64,000 nucleotides of DNA from Diphasiastrum complanatum (Eukaryota; Streptophyta; Lycopodiopsida; Lycopodiales; Lycopodiaceae), in the NCBI GenBank assembly GCA_029204225.1, contig CM055098.1:8784246-8848245 (forward strand). The letters are read 5' to 3'. Both the position numbers and the translations under genes were made by a program. Of this stretch, positions 19,386 through 30,230 are shown piece after piece (within the stretch, counting starts at the first letter, position 1; every line of letters starts with the position of its first letter). The notes below the pieces were generated by a model, which was not told where the DNA came from, searched no databases, and saw nothing but the letters and a program-made list of their open reading frames with translations.

Positions 19386-20431
19386 AATAGCAAATGCTGA
19401 CACATCAACATAACTATGAAATAATATCGTTTAGTTAGGCGGTCTCAGAATTGGAGCATTAATCAACCTTTGCTTAAGTTCTTCGAATGCTTTCTGTTGT
19501 TCTGCCATCCAAATATACGTGACTTGCTTCTTGAGTAACTGTGTTAGGGCTGCGACAATAGAGACATGATTCTGGATAAATCTTCGATAATAACCAACAT
19601 GTCCTAAGAAACCTCTTAGTTCACGTAAATTCATTGGTATCAATAGATTCTTTATAACTTTGACTTTATCTTTGTCGACTTCAATTCCTCTGCTGGATAT
19701 TCTATGCCCCAAAAGTATACCTTCTCTCATACCGAAAAAACATTTTTCGGGATGAAGGGACAAACAAGTGTCTCGACACCTCTACAATGTAAGTTTTAGT
19801 TTCTAAATATGAGACTTGATATTACTATAAACACAGAAATCATCAATGAAAATTTCGAGAAATGTTCTTAGGAATGCATCGAAAATTAGCATCATAATTC
19901 TCTGGAAAGTAGCTAGTGCATTGCAGAGACCTAAGGGCATTTTATTGTAGGCATAAGTGCCACAATCAGTATTAAACGTGGTCTTTTGTTGATCCTTCTT
20001 CCTTACTCCAACTTGATTATAGCCAGAGAAGCCGTCACAGAAACTATAACGCTCTTGTCCAGCAACCTGGTCTAGAATAAAATCCGTGAAGGGTAATGGG
20101 TGGTGATCTTTCTTAGTAACAGCATTCAGCTTCATGAAATCTTCGCAAATTTGAATCTTGCCAGTCTTCCTCTTTGGAACTACAACAATGGAAGACACCC
20201 ATTCACTACTTAAGACGGGATAAATAACACCTGCCTTGAGGTGCTTGTGGAGTTCATCTTTCACCATAAGAGAGTACTTTGGATTAAGATGATACTACCT
20301 CTATCGGACATGAACAACATCTTCTTTCAGATCAATGCGGTGCTCACCAAATTCAGTAGAAATTCCCTTCAAGTCTTCGAGCGACCGTGCAAACACATCT
20401 TGGTACTCTTTCAATAGCTTAGTAAATTCTA
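19386..20431 (-). mobile_element. Athila/Tat-like gypsy RT and start of RNase H
   Basis: Minus strand from 20431: EYQDVFARSLEDLKGI, HKHLKAGVIYPVLSSEWVSS, VVVPKRKTGKIQICEDFMKL, PLPFTDFILDQVAGQERYSF, CDGFSGYNQ, MPLGLCNALATFQRIMM, then the active site IFIDDFCVYS. The FIDDF form of the RT motif is typical of Athila/Tat-type elements. After a frameshift near 19770-19803 it continues LHPEKCFFGMREGILLGHRI, GFLGHVGYYRRFIQNH and begins RNase H (DVSAFAIG) before ending at 19386. At the RT catalytic triad the first Asp is retained (CDGFSGYNQ). Confidence 0.9.
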
Positions 20432-21330
20432 CTAATTCTGTCTCTCCAAGGGACTTAAAAACATGCACAACATTTTTCTAGGTGCAAGTTCAACTAGCTC
20501 AATAGAATCTGGTAAAGTAATACCTTCCGTCATATTGGCCTGCGTATGGCCATGAATTTCACGTATGGCTGACTCCACAGATTTATTCTTGTTGTCAGCT
20601 TGGTCTTTATCTCCAAATTCTTGTTCGGATTCATCAAATTCATCATTTGTATCTTCATCATCTACATCAGAATTTTTAGAATTCTGATCTGCAGCTTTTG
20701 ATTCACTTATATCAGCATCTGCATTGCAGACATTGAAGAATTCTTCTTCGTCATCCGATGAATCATTATTCTCATAGCATTCAAAATAATTTACTTCGAT
20801 GTCTGATGCATTAGAGAATATATTAAGGTCATAAGAAGAATCTTTTGAAGTAAAACTAGTGTCGGCAAACATAGGAGTTTCACCTTCATATCTGTCACAA
20901 CTCCAGGTAATAATCTATTCTGCTGGCTTTTCATGATTATTTGTCTCGCCAGTTTGGAATCTCAATTCTCTCGACTTCCAGTGTACACTTGCATTAGCCT
21001 GATAAAGCCAACGTCGTCCAATTGAAACAGAGTAAGATGATAAACCAAGTGGTTTGATAACAATAAAGTCTTGGCTTGAATATATATAGTCACGTCCTTC
21101 AATTCGCCAATAGGTTTTCTTCGTGTCGAATCGGCCAGCTTGATATTTCATTGGGTTGGTTGAATATTAGTCAAACCCAAGGCATGAGCAATGTCTTCAA
21201 TTATTATGTTGACACTTGAACCTGAGTCAATCAGGACCTTTTCAATTAAACATCCAGCAACTGTGACATCAATTTCTGGTGTACCAAGGTCTCCTAGATC
21301 AATAGATAGTACGCCAACATCTGACAGAGA
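20432..21330 (-). mobile_element. Gypsy protease and acidic linker
   Basis: The protease is seen at about 21330-20915 on the minus strand: SIDLGDLGTPEIDVTVAG, then VLIDSGSSVNIIIEDIAH with the active-site DSGSS (near 21220), and FIVIKPLGLSSYSVSIGRRW ('ILGRPWL'-like). A stop (TAG) lies in frame at about 21166-21168. Between protease and RT is a very acidic 146-codon segment (20872-20432; runs such as NNDSSDDEEEFF and DVDDEDTNDEFDESE), which is long for this position and may act as a spacer. Confidence 0.85.
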
Positions 21331-21414
21331 AATTTGTTTCGTTGTTTGAACATAAAGGTATAAATCTGGTCGAGTTTTGTGGCTGTTGACAATCAGGCGA
21401 AAAAATGTCTTGGT

Positions 21415-22829
21415 TCACCACAATTATAGCAGTTTTTCAAAATGGATTTCGTCGAATGGGTAGACTTAACTACAAAATTCTAGTGGCTTGTGTCTCTTTG
21501 GTGCAAACTTTGGTTTGACTTGTTGGGCATGTGTTGTGGTACTATTGAACATAATTGGTAGTCGTATCATCTTGAAATATAAAGAGCACTTGAGAAGGAT
21601 CTTCCACATACTTTACATTCACAGATCTGCAATCTTCCTTAGAATGTCCAGATGTACCGCATTTCGTACACCATATTGAAGAAGCCTTTGGTCTCTTGTC
21701 TACAACTTCTGAAATTTGAACTTTTAGATCGTTGAATTTCTTATTAAGATCAACCATATTACTTTTCCAAAGCTTTTCAACTTTAGAGGTCATGGACTTG
21801 TCCTCAATGGTTTTGCTAGCTTCTTTTCGTTTGGACTTTTATTTCTTCCTTCGATCTGCATCATTAGTTTCTGTATTTGATGAGTCACTGGAATCAGATT
21901 TGGTACTGAAAGAACTTGAATTGGATTCAGATTTAGATTCGTCTTCACTGCCACTGGAGTCATGCTTAGACTTTCGAGCTCATCTGGTAGAACGTCTTTT
22001 GCATGCTAACTTGGAAGTCTCATGGTTCTCAACACTTGATATGACTGTTGATAAAGAAGTCATATCTCCTTGTCTGCAGTATCGATCAACTTTCAGTGGT
22101 AAACCTATCAAAAACCACTCGACTTGCATCGCGACAGGGTACACACCCGTTAGTTTTCCAATTAGATTTTTTACTTTTCATGTATACCTTCGAGATTATG
22201 TTCTTCTGCACATTTTTAAGTCATTCGAGAACTCTGGATGAATAACCAATTTCTCTGAACTGATTCAAAAATACATCTGTCAACAGTAACCAGGTAGCTA
22301 CATATCCTGGTTCAACTTGGCTGTACCATATGTGCGCTTGTTTTCTTAGAAGACCAGAAAAGATCCGCAGCTTCTCAGCATCAGCACCTTCGTTGTTCAA
22401 GCTAGCAATTGATTCGAACTGCGAAACATAACTATCAGCATCATCTGAATATGTTCCTTTAAAATAATTATATTTGGTCTTCAAGATTGAAGTGAAACGG
22501 GGACCAGGGCCTTCCATAATCGATTCAAGTTCAAATTCAGGCTTTGGATCCGGATTAGGAATTGGATTTACAACGTCAAAACCTAGTTCAACTGCAATAG
22601 AAGCTTCAGGACGAAGATTTTTAGGATTAGGAAAGTTATCAAAGTTTTGTTGAAATTTTGAAAAGGTGAATCTCCTCTTTGCAAAGGTTCCTAAAGTCTT
22701 TTGAAAAATTCGTCTGAAAGTTTCCGATATCTTTCTAGTCGAGCAGATCTTTCTGACATACACTAGAAATAGAGATGGAGTTGTCAACTTTATTTGGTTA
22801 TTCCCAACAATGACCCCAAAAATTGGCAT
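21415..22829 (-). mobile_element. Gypsy gag with two zinc knuckles
   Basis: Minus strand from 22829: a Pro/Asp/Asn linker (about 22610-22520), then RFTSILKTKYNYFKGTYSDD, SYVSQFESIASLNNE, EKLRIFSGLLRKQAHIWYSQ and WLLLTDVFLNQFRE, the plant retrotransposon gag domain. A Lys/Ser-rich region and coiled segment follow (21990-21720). Two zinc knuckles are seen: CTKCGTSGHSKEDC (about 21660-21619) and a poorer CYNCGEPRHFFA (about 21435-21400). Stops near 22230 and 21500 break the frame. Confidence 0.85.
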
Positions 22830-23348
22830 ATGTCGTGATATACCAACATAGTATTGCTAGATTTGTGTAGTATTTATGTCGTTCCCCTAGGAGATCCCCT
22901 AGGAGATAGCACTTAAAAGTTGTTTAATTGGTACAGTCCTGACTTATTTCCATTGGAATGGCGTCGTGGATTAATCTGATTGTCAACAGACATTTAATAA
23001 GTAACCAATATTACTTTTGTTGTGGGTGTGTGATGATGACGAATTCAAAGCAACAATCTTTCTCTATCGAACCAAATGAAAAGCATTCTACAAGTGAAAT
23101 GTTATCAGAGTAGCACGAATGAACTACACTCTGGCTAATTAAGTTGTCAACAAGGATTTGTGTTATGTTCTACGCAGACATGTACAAATAGACAAATAGT
23201 TAATCTTATTCTTGAACTAATGTGTTCTAGACAGAAGTCCTCAAATACTGAAGTCCAGTCATGGTTAAAGAACTCAAATGGCTCACGAATATCCTAGAAA
23301 CATTTATCTTCATTACAAAATATGAATACAAATCAAGAACTCAATTCC
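22795..23348 (-). other. Putative gypsy PBS region and 5' LTR-side sequence
   Basis: Just upstream (minus strand) of gag, TTTTTGGGGTCATTGTTGGG (about 22826-22807) resembles the 'TTTTGGCGCCGTTGCCGGGG' block that follows the 5' LTR in Athila/Tat elements. Sequence beyond it (22831-23348) would be 5' LTR, but no second LTR is present for comparison. A small direct repeat CCCCTAGGAGAT occurs twice near 22885-22910. No gene is seen in this stretch. Confidence 0.4.
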
Positions 23349-24130
23349 TCATGGAGGGACTAGCATTTCACATGCTTGCCTCCTCAAACTTATCTCGATA
23401 TAAGATGCAATCATTGGGACATGTAGGAATACTCTTATAATCCATGTCAATTGTAGATAGCATTTTCTTGGCTTCTTGTCGAGACGCCGCCATGGTGTTA
23501 TGTGGAGGCAACATTTTTCGGACCAAACAACGACAAAATATATATTTATGTTATAAGTTATATATAGTTTCTCACAACGCATCAAAAAATAAAATGAGAT
23601 GAGATCGGTTTGTCTATACACACAAGAAGCTCGCAAGCTTACCCAAACAACACCGTTACGCTCGCATCCGACCACTCGTACTTAGTTTGCAAGTTCAAAA
23701 GTAACAAAAAAGCTCACAACTTTGACATTTGTCCACCCTCATACAGAGGTGTGGATGCCAAGCCATGCATCATCTCTTCTTCCCTTGTCAATGTAGCCTC
23801 GGGTGGGTTCGTGAAGAATGCATCCATCATGTCATCCATGTCCCCCTTGTGATCATGCGCTGTGAATGGCACAGTGTTATAGAAAACCTCTCATCTCATA
23901 TTATTTTTTCATGCATTGTGAGAAACTATATATAACTAATTACATAAATATTTTGTCACAGTTTGCTCAGAAAAATGTTGCCTCCAAATAACACCATGGT
24001 GGCATCTCAACAAGAAGCCAAGAAAATGCTATGCATGGTCGGCATGGATTACAAGAGTATTCATGCAGGTCTCAATGATTGCATCTTATATCGAGGTGAG
24101 TTTGAGGAGGCAAGCACATGTCCACGCTGT
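23349..24130. repeat. Inverted repeat with opposed copies of a CACTA exon
   Basis: The arm 23349-23605 is the reverse complement of 23884-24130. Each outer part is a transposase exon: on the minus strand MLPPHNTMAASRQEAKKML and PTCPNDCILYRDKFEEASM, on the plus strand MLPPNNTMVASQQEAKKML and HAG-NDCILYRGEFEEAST. Each inner part is AT-rich intron sequence ending in an acceptor. The ~280 bp between the arms (about 23610-23880) encode the preceding exon on the minus strand only: MDDMMDAFFTNPPEATLTRE, STPLYEGGQMSKL and LLLLNLQTKYEWSDASV. Confidence 0.85.
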
Positions 24131-25790
24131 GGGGAACACCGCTATAGACAAGATTTACAAGGAGGAACCATACCCACCAACGTGGTAAGACATTTTACCA
24201 TCATACCCACGATACACCACATGTTTAAGTGTAATTCCATCGTGGAGCCAGTGACATGGCATTCGAACAATTGTTTCATCGGATGATACTATGAGGATCC
24301 TCCAACATGGAAGTCATGTATGCTACTTGGCATGAGTTTAGGAATGAGCCTCGACATTTGCATTTGGGGTTGGCGATGGATGGTGTGAATCCATTTGGTT
24401 TGCTCTCCATAGCATGGTCCACTTGGCTGGTTGTCCTTGTAAATTACAACACCCCGCCTTGGCTAAGTATCAAGAAGGGGCACCTAATGGTTGCTCTTCT
24501 TATCCCGGGAAAATACAAGGCAAAAAATATGGATGTCTATATGGCTCCCTTGATAGATGAGCTAAAGATTCTATGGCAAGGAGTTCAAGTGAGCGATATA
24601 TCAAGACCACTGAGACAAAGAGATTTTGTAGTAAAGGGGATCTTGATGTGGACGATGCACAACTTTCCTAGATATGGGGAATGTTTAGGTGAGATATCCT
24701 TGCTAGTCCAATTCATGGTATTATATTAAATTTTATGTGTATTCACAAATTTTCTTTCAATTCGAACATTAGAGTCACAATTAAGTTGGTTCTTTTGTCT
24801 CAATGTAGGACTCCAGACTAGTGGCTACAATGGATGCCCCATTTGTGACGAGTATTTGCAAGCACATCAATCACAACATCTACGAAAGATGGTTTATGAG
24901 GGCCACAATCGATACCTTCTACTCAATCACCCTATGTGTCACCGTCCTCATTCCATGAAGGTACAATACATATTTGGGTCAATTACTGTACATGTCATTT
25001 ATTTATTTTATAGTTAATCTTTTTATATTTCTTCTAACGATAATCTGCATTAAATGTGTGTGCTTGTTTGTTAATATTGTAGGAAAGTGATTGGCTTCAT
25101 ATTTGGAGATCCAATCAAGATCTAGGGCGACTCCCTCCTGACATAAAGAGGTTATCAATATTTCATGAACTCCCATATTGGGGGGGGATTGTTGATAAAC
25201 CATCTTTTGGACCCGATGCACATATTCCAGAATGTCGGGAGCATGATCTGGGGGCACTTGACCAGGTCAAAAGATAAAAAAAAGACACACGAGATGACTT
25301 AAAAGAAATGGAAAATTTATGGCCACAAATGGTGGGGACATCAATTGTCCTACCAAAGGCCCCATGGATCTTCTCGAGGAGAGAAGAGACGATTGTAAAG
25401 AAGGCAATAGCCTCATTTTGCACTCCGATAGAACACATGTGATGCCTAAAAGGTGCCTTCACAAGGGATAACAAGCTAAGTAGACTAAAGTCTCGTGACT
25501 AGCATAATTTTTTACAGGTTGGCATGACATGTTTTTTGACGTTGCTTCCACCTTAACATTGTTGATTACATTTTATAGCATGTCTTGCAATTTCATGATG
25601 ACCTCATTGTGCATATATGTATCTCAATGACCAAATTGTTTTTGCGCATGCAGTTTGTGCTTCCCTTGGTGTTGAGAGGGCTCTTGACAGAGGAGTTAAG
25701 GAGTGCAATCTACAAAATCAGTGGTTTGGTGAGGTACGGTGAATGCGGCTCACATCATTTTATCTTGGGATGATTCGAGATGATGATCTT
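23963..25790 (+). pseudogene. CACTA (En/Spm) TNP2-like transposase
   Basis: Exon from about 23968: EAKKMLCMVGMDYKSIHAG, CILYRGEFEEASTCPRCGEH, NVVRHFTIIPTIHHMFKC; after stops and a frameshift at 24283-24306, RHLHLGLAMDGVNPFG, WLVVLVNYNTPPWLSIKKGH, ALLIPGKYKAKNMDVYMAPL, IDELKILWQGVQV and LMWTMHNFPRYGE. Intron 24689-24808 (120 bp, GTGAGA...GTAG), exon GLQTSGYNGCPICDEYLQAH, intron 24961-25082 (122 bp), exon DWLHIWRSNQDLGRLPPDIK and FHELPYWGG. Later pieces: DNKLSRLKSRD (about 25470-25500) and FVLPLVLRGLLTEELRSAIY (25645-25710). This order matches the Transposase_21 family (TNP2). Multiple stops make it inactive. The start of the gene is inverted upstream. Confidence 0.9.
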
Positions 25791-25839
25791 ACTAACGCGT
25801 ATGTCATTGTTGTTTACTTTTCTTATGAAGATACATTTC

Positions 25840-26473
25840 ATCGACAGGTTGGTGAAGCCAATTTATGCAAGATCCTAGTGAAGAGCATTGGAAGCTAGGG
25901 AAACAAGTTTTGAGATACTACATCATGGGAACTTGAGATTTTGGCATATTATATGAGGGATCATCACCTACTTTGTTTGGATTTTTAGATTCAGACTTTG
26001 CTGGAGATAAAATGGATAGGAAATCCATAAGTGCTCATTATCTTTTCATAGGTGATGGAACTATATCATAGATGTCAAAGAAACAAGCCACTATCTCATT
26101 GTCATCTAGTGAGGTCGAGTACAAAGCACTTACACATTGCACAAAGGAGATGGCATGGATCAAGAGGATGATCAAGGATCTTCACTTGCTGGATTTTTCA
26201 AAGAGCTCAATCATCTTTTGTGACAACCTATCAATCCAAAAGTTGACAACCAATCCTATCTTTCATGCTAGGAGCAAGCATATTGAGGTAGCATATCACT
26301 TTGTGAGGGAGCAAGTCATAGCAAAGGAGGTGGAGCTTCAACATTTTCCTTCAAAGGAATGTGTAGTTGATATCTTTACAAAAGCGTTGGGAAAAGACTT
26401 GTTAATGAAGCATAGGACTTCACGTGGAGTGTTCTCAAAGTCTATGCTAAAACTAGTTGAAGAGGGAGTGTGA
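25840..26473 (+). mobile_element. Copia RT end and RNase H (right copy)
   Basis: Plus-strand frame from about 25850: FMQDPSEEHWKLGKQVLRYY, FLDSDFAGDKMDRKSISAHY, then a stop at 26069-26071 and KKQATISLSSSEVEYKALTH, KEMAWIKRMIKDLHLLDF, FCDNLSIQKL and NPIFHARSKHIEVAYHFVRE to LKLVEEGV* (26471-26473). From 26247 on it is shared, inverted, with 7254-7480. RNase H residues DSDFAG, SSSEVEY (Glu) and FCDN are present. Confidence 0.9.
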
Positions 26474-26738
26474 GAAATTTCAACTAGTTTTGCTATTTTG
26501 GTCATATTTGTATATTTGTCAATTGAGGCTAATTTTCATATTAGACTTAGAGTTTGACTTTTTAAAGGTATATTAGTCTAAAAGCATTTGAATAAGCACT
26601 TTTAAAAAATGTGGTAAATTGTTGTACATGAGTTTAGTAGATTCAAATTTGAATGTTGGAGACATTGAATCTAGTTCACATTAATGTTAGGGTTTTTGTT
26701 ATGACCAACTCATAAATGAGTCATGGATTTGCTACAGA
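26469..26738 (+). mobile_element. Copia 3' LTR-like sequence (right arm)
   Basis: Polypurine GAAGAGGGAG precedes TGTGAGAAATTTC at 26469. The ~270 bp to GGATTTGCTACA match the left arm's LTR (7258-6981). Beyond 26738 the right arm goes directly into ASR 3' flank, while the left arm has 1.3 kb of other sequence first. Confidence 0.55.
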
Positions 26739-27076
26739 TTTGAGATTTTAATTCTAAAACTTATGAACGTGCATTTGATCAAGGTTGTAATCTGAGTAGA
26801 GGGACAATGAAGGCAAAGTGCCAAACAAAGGGCTTTCATTGCAAATTAGTTTGATTTTTTAAATCTAGAAGTTGTGAGCATGCATTTAGTGTTAATTGCA
26901 ATAGAGGGCCGATGAAGACAAGCGTCCATGCCTGTGTTATAAAGATGTTGAAATATATATATATCTATATATATGTGTGTGTGTATAGATAGATAATGTA
27001 GTGTGATCAATTGAACAACTTTGTGTAGAAGAAAAACAGTTTGAACAACAATAAAAGCTTTTACTATGCAATTGAT

Positions 27077-27735
27077 TCCGGATGCTTCTTTGCTTCATGT
27101 TTCTCGTGCTGTTCACACAACAGAAATTAAATGAGTGCGGTCAATATTCTTAGCAAATTGCTGGATATAATCATGCCTCTCCAGCAAACATAGATGCCTA
27201 ACAAAAAGATAGTAGCTGATAGAAACTATCAGAAACACAATGAGTCAGCCCAGACGAGACGATCAAGATAGTGGGCAATCTTGTTAGCAGCTTGCGATGA
27301 GACTTATAATAAGCTGATTGAAATGTGTGTTGAGATGAGAGGAATATCGGAGACGTTCCTATATATACATATTGGTATTGGGTGTGATCCGGATTAAGTA
27401 GCATATTGCGACGTTGTAGGTAATTAGAAGAAGAAGATAGTATGGGACGCGGCTTTGGAAATATGGCATGGCGGTTGCTGTTGCTTGTCGGATTGATCAT
27501 CCATGCGGTACCGCCCGTCACGCGAATAGAAGAAGAAGAAGAAGAAGACGAAGTCTGAAGAAGGAAGGAATGGACAGATTCGAAGTAAAAGACAGAGAGC
27601 AGCAGCACATAATAAAAAGATGAACGCGCTCTGACTTTGGGGGTGAGACCTTTCCAGTTTTGAGGCATAGTGGTTATATATATTAGGGTGGGTGGGGCCT
27701 TCCCCACCTTCGGAACTATCCCCAAGAACTTCATA
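27077..27735 (-). pseudogene. Broken ASR copy (promoter plus remnant of exon 2)
   Basis: On the minus strand the conserved 5' region (27735 to about 27210, with the TATA stretch near 27360) runs directly into the last ~95 bp of the ASR intron (27205-27109) and then only 32 bp of exon 2 (27108-27077, [10 protein letters not shown]), where it jumps to 3' flank. Exon 1 with the start codon and the intron's donor, and most of exon 2, are gone. Both deletion joints carry only 2-3 bp of shared sequence, which suggests end-joining. It cannot make an ASR protein. Confidence 0.88.
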
Positions 27736-28412
27736 GGAATCTTAAGTACACTCTAAAGGGGCTCTAGGCCTTCAAAGGGCAGTTGCCTGAGGGCAGCACC
27801 TAAGGGGATGTAAAGCCCTTTATGAGGAATTCACATGACATAAAGCTTTTGTGTTGCCTTGCTCTAGCCTTAATGCTCTGCCCAAATGGTTGATGAAACA
27901 TTTTTTGTGGCCCATAATTCTCTCCACGACCTCTCTAAGAGGACTTTATGAATTCATAAAGTTGCACTCTTAATACTTCCATGTTACATGTAAGTGTTCC
28001 TCTAAATACAAGGACATATTTTTGAGAGATGCTCTTTATGTATTGGATAGGGAATATTAGATGATGACCCCTAAATTCCGATGGCAAGTGAGCCTTTTAG
28101 ACATTGCAAAGCCCGCCCTTCACATTTTCTCGACATCTCTCTCGACTTTTCACACCACATGCCATGGAAACCTACTCTGAACATCATAAGAGAGTGTCAT
28201 TGTGCCAAGCCCACTCAAATAGCAATAATTATGAAACTAAAGTCACAATCAAGAGAAGGACATAGCATTTGACATGTTGATATAGCCATAAAACACAATT
28301 CACAAATAGAGCTTCACGGAATCATCATTAGAATCAAAGAGATGGAAGGAAATCAATACGAAATGGGGTGGAATTCATGTGGATTGGGCACATGAGACCT
28401 AGTCACAATTCA

Positions 28413-28441
28413 TGTTAGGGAAAATGTGGTTTTCCCTAACA
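28413..28441. repeat. 29-bp hairpin specific to the right arm
   Basis: TGTTAGGGAAAA, a 5-base loop (TGTGG), then TTTTCCCTAACA: perfect 12-bp arms. It lies in the segment (28400-28550) that differs from the left arm. The TG...CA ends resemble LTR-type termini, but nothing else supports that. Confidence 0.8.
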
Positions 28442-28731
28442 TTTCTTTAGAAGAGAGAAATGAAACACTCAATGCGTACGGGTTGTTGGTGGTAGATCTA
28501 ATTCATAATTCAACTCTCTGATCTTCACGTAACTAACTATCTTGAAGTATAATTACCTCTTGTTAAGTCTTATTAAGTGTACCTTGGGCCCTTGTTGTTG
28601 GCCTATTATCCTTATTTAAGTACTTTGGAGGGCCTAAAGAGAAAACCACATTTTTCTTAAGGCTAGTAGCTTCTTTTGGGCCTGACAAGGCTTACACTAG
28701 ATACTATAATGTGTTGATAAGCACTGATGTA

Positions 28732-29469
28732 CTAAAAGTACATGACATTCCCTCTAGTTAAACATTTTTGTCCTAAAAAATGAAGACATCTGCTTAACGA
28801 ACTTGAATGCTCCAATTTATAAGTAGTCTTGATTGAGGATGCCATGTCCAACAGTTCATGGTAATTACCATGGCCATTGCAAGTATTGTCTTCTTCATGA
28901 AAGTTTTTTCGCTTCCTTCTATCCGTTCAGTGTTCTTCTGAGAAATTTCCAATTTTTGATAGTCTTACCGAAGCGGCTAAAATATCATTGCAACTGTCTT
29001 GCGGAGACCAACTACCACCTACATTGGTTGTTCAGCCAAAAAAGATCTACAAAAGCAGGCGAAGCAGCTAGAAGACATAAGAAATTAAGCAAAGAAGTTG
29101 AGGAGGAAAGGACAAAACTTAAGCAACAGTTGAGTCAAATCGACCTTGATCAAGAGAAACTCTCTAGAGCAATGATAGTTTGATCTAGGCACTTACCAAT
29201 GGATCAACTAACTACAAGGTAAGTCACAATGAGCAGAAACAAGAAATGTCATTCAGCACAGCCACTCATATTCTTGATTCTAGTACCTGAACCAAACTCC
29301 AAGTACTAAATCTACTTGCGAAAAACCAGAAATGACTCTAAAACACGATTGGAAATGAAACCAAGAAACTAGAAATTAAACAAGGCATACATCCTACCAA
29401 TGCAATAATCAAAACAAGGAAACTAACACTAGGAGACATCAAAACAAACAACCCGATACGTATTTATGT
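28732..29469. other. No recognised gene
   Basis: A plus-strand frame (28833-29183) ends in a Lys/Glu-rich coiled-coil-like stretch, but its first half is Cys/Phe/Leu-rich and unlike a real protein, and no homologous copy is seen elsewhere in the window. I see no domain, RNA gene or LTR end. Confidence 0.5.
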
Positions 29470-30230
29470 CCTCATCGGATCCAAAAGACAAGTGACATTG
29501 GTTGTTCTTCTTTAGCCCTCTGTATATGCGATAAAAAGTTTGGAAGGCAATCCAAGTCCTCTCCAGCCTTTGCTTTCTTTGGTTGTAAAACCACAATAGC
29601 AAATATATAGGTTTAATAATGCATTATAAAGATTTAAAACAAAACATAAATATATTATTTTACATTCTTACCTTATAATTCTAGAAAGCCAAAAAGAATT
29701 TAGACAGAACTTTTGTTGAGTTGGTAGTCGGATAGTTTTGTTTGACCTCATCCCAGCTAGAACAGTTCAGCCGCTTCATCATCACCTCCTGAATTCGGAT
29801 AAACACTTTGTGACTGCAGATATAACGTGATGAGAAAAACAGATAATGATTTGAAATGGTGAGCAACAGAAACTCGATGTCGTGCATCGAGTTGGTGATA
29901 CTAACTTGATGCAGTGCATCGAGTTAGTGTATTAGTATACCAATTGGTGCACCAACTCGATGCACTACATCAAGTTAATATCACCAACTCAATCTAGTAC
30001 ATCGATTTGCAAAGCTAGTATTATACTAATAAAAACATAAAACAACTAAATATAAAAAATAACTTACTTCTTAAACTCAAGGTGCATTTCGTCCATGCTG
30101 AGCTCCTTTGAGATTACACGTGAAAGCACCGACACAATGGTGGTCTCATCTTTGATTTCCTGAAGAGATATCCATCAATGCCCCCTCATATCATCAGTGA
30201 GCTCCTCAATCTGAAGAAAAGAAAAGCCTT
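29470..30230 (-). pseudogene. Unknown spliced-looking minus-strand gene remnant
   Basis: Read 30230 to 29470: exon-like IEELTDDMRGH*WISLQEIK, then SVLSRVISKELSMDEMHLEF-KK with a good donor (GTAAGT, about 30070); a ~250-bp intron-like stretch that holds the palindromic array; an acceptor (TCTGCAG) near 29818 and KVFIRIQEVMMKRLNCSSWD, EVKQNYPTTNSTKVLSKFFL with a donor near 29674; then AGEDLDCLPNFLSHIQRAKE. One or two stops are present. I do not recognise the family. It is transcribed away from the DUF7869 copy that starts at 30231. Confidence 0.4.
29876..30010. repeat. Second, shorter palindromic array (4 units)
   Basis: Units with the same dyad (GATGCAGTGCATCGAG and variants) start at 29876, 29908, 29959 and 29991. 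Steps are 32, 51 and 32 bp. The odd 51-bp step parallels the single 50-bp step in the 8848-9230 array. As there, the array lies upstream of a DUF7869 coding fragment. Confidence 0.85.

Larger units (their letters stand above)
26247..28731 (-). repeat. Right arm of large inverted duplication
   Basis: Reverse complement of the left arm (2855-7480), 2.5 kb long. Compared with the left arm it lacks the left segments 4405-4793 and 4924-5293 and the 1.3-kb insert at 5691-6980, and it has unrelated sequence at about 28400-28550. About 18.8 kb separates the arms. Confidence 0.9.

Noticed and set aside
28833-29183. ORF with a C-terminal coiled-coil-like stretch
   Set aside because: The first half is unlike a protein, and there is no homologous copy or recognisable domain.
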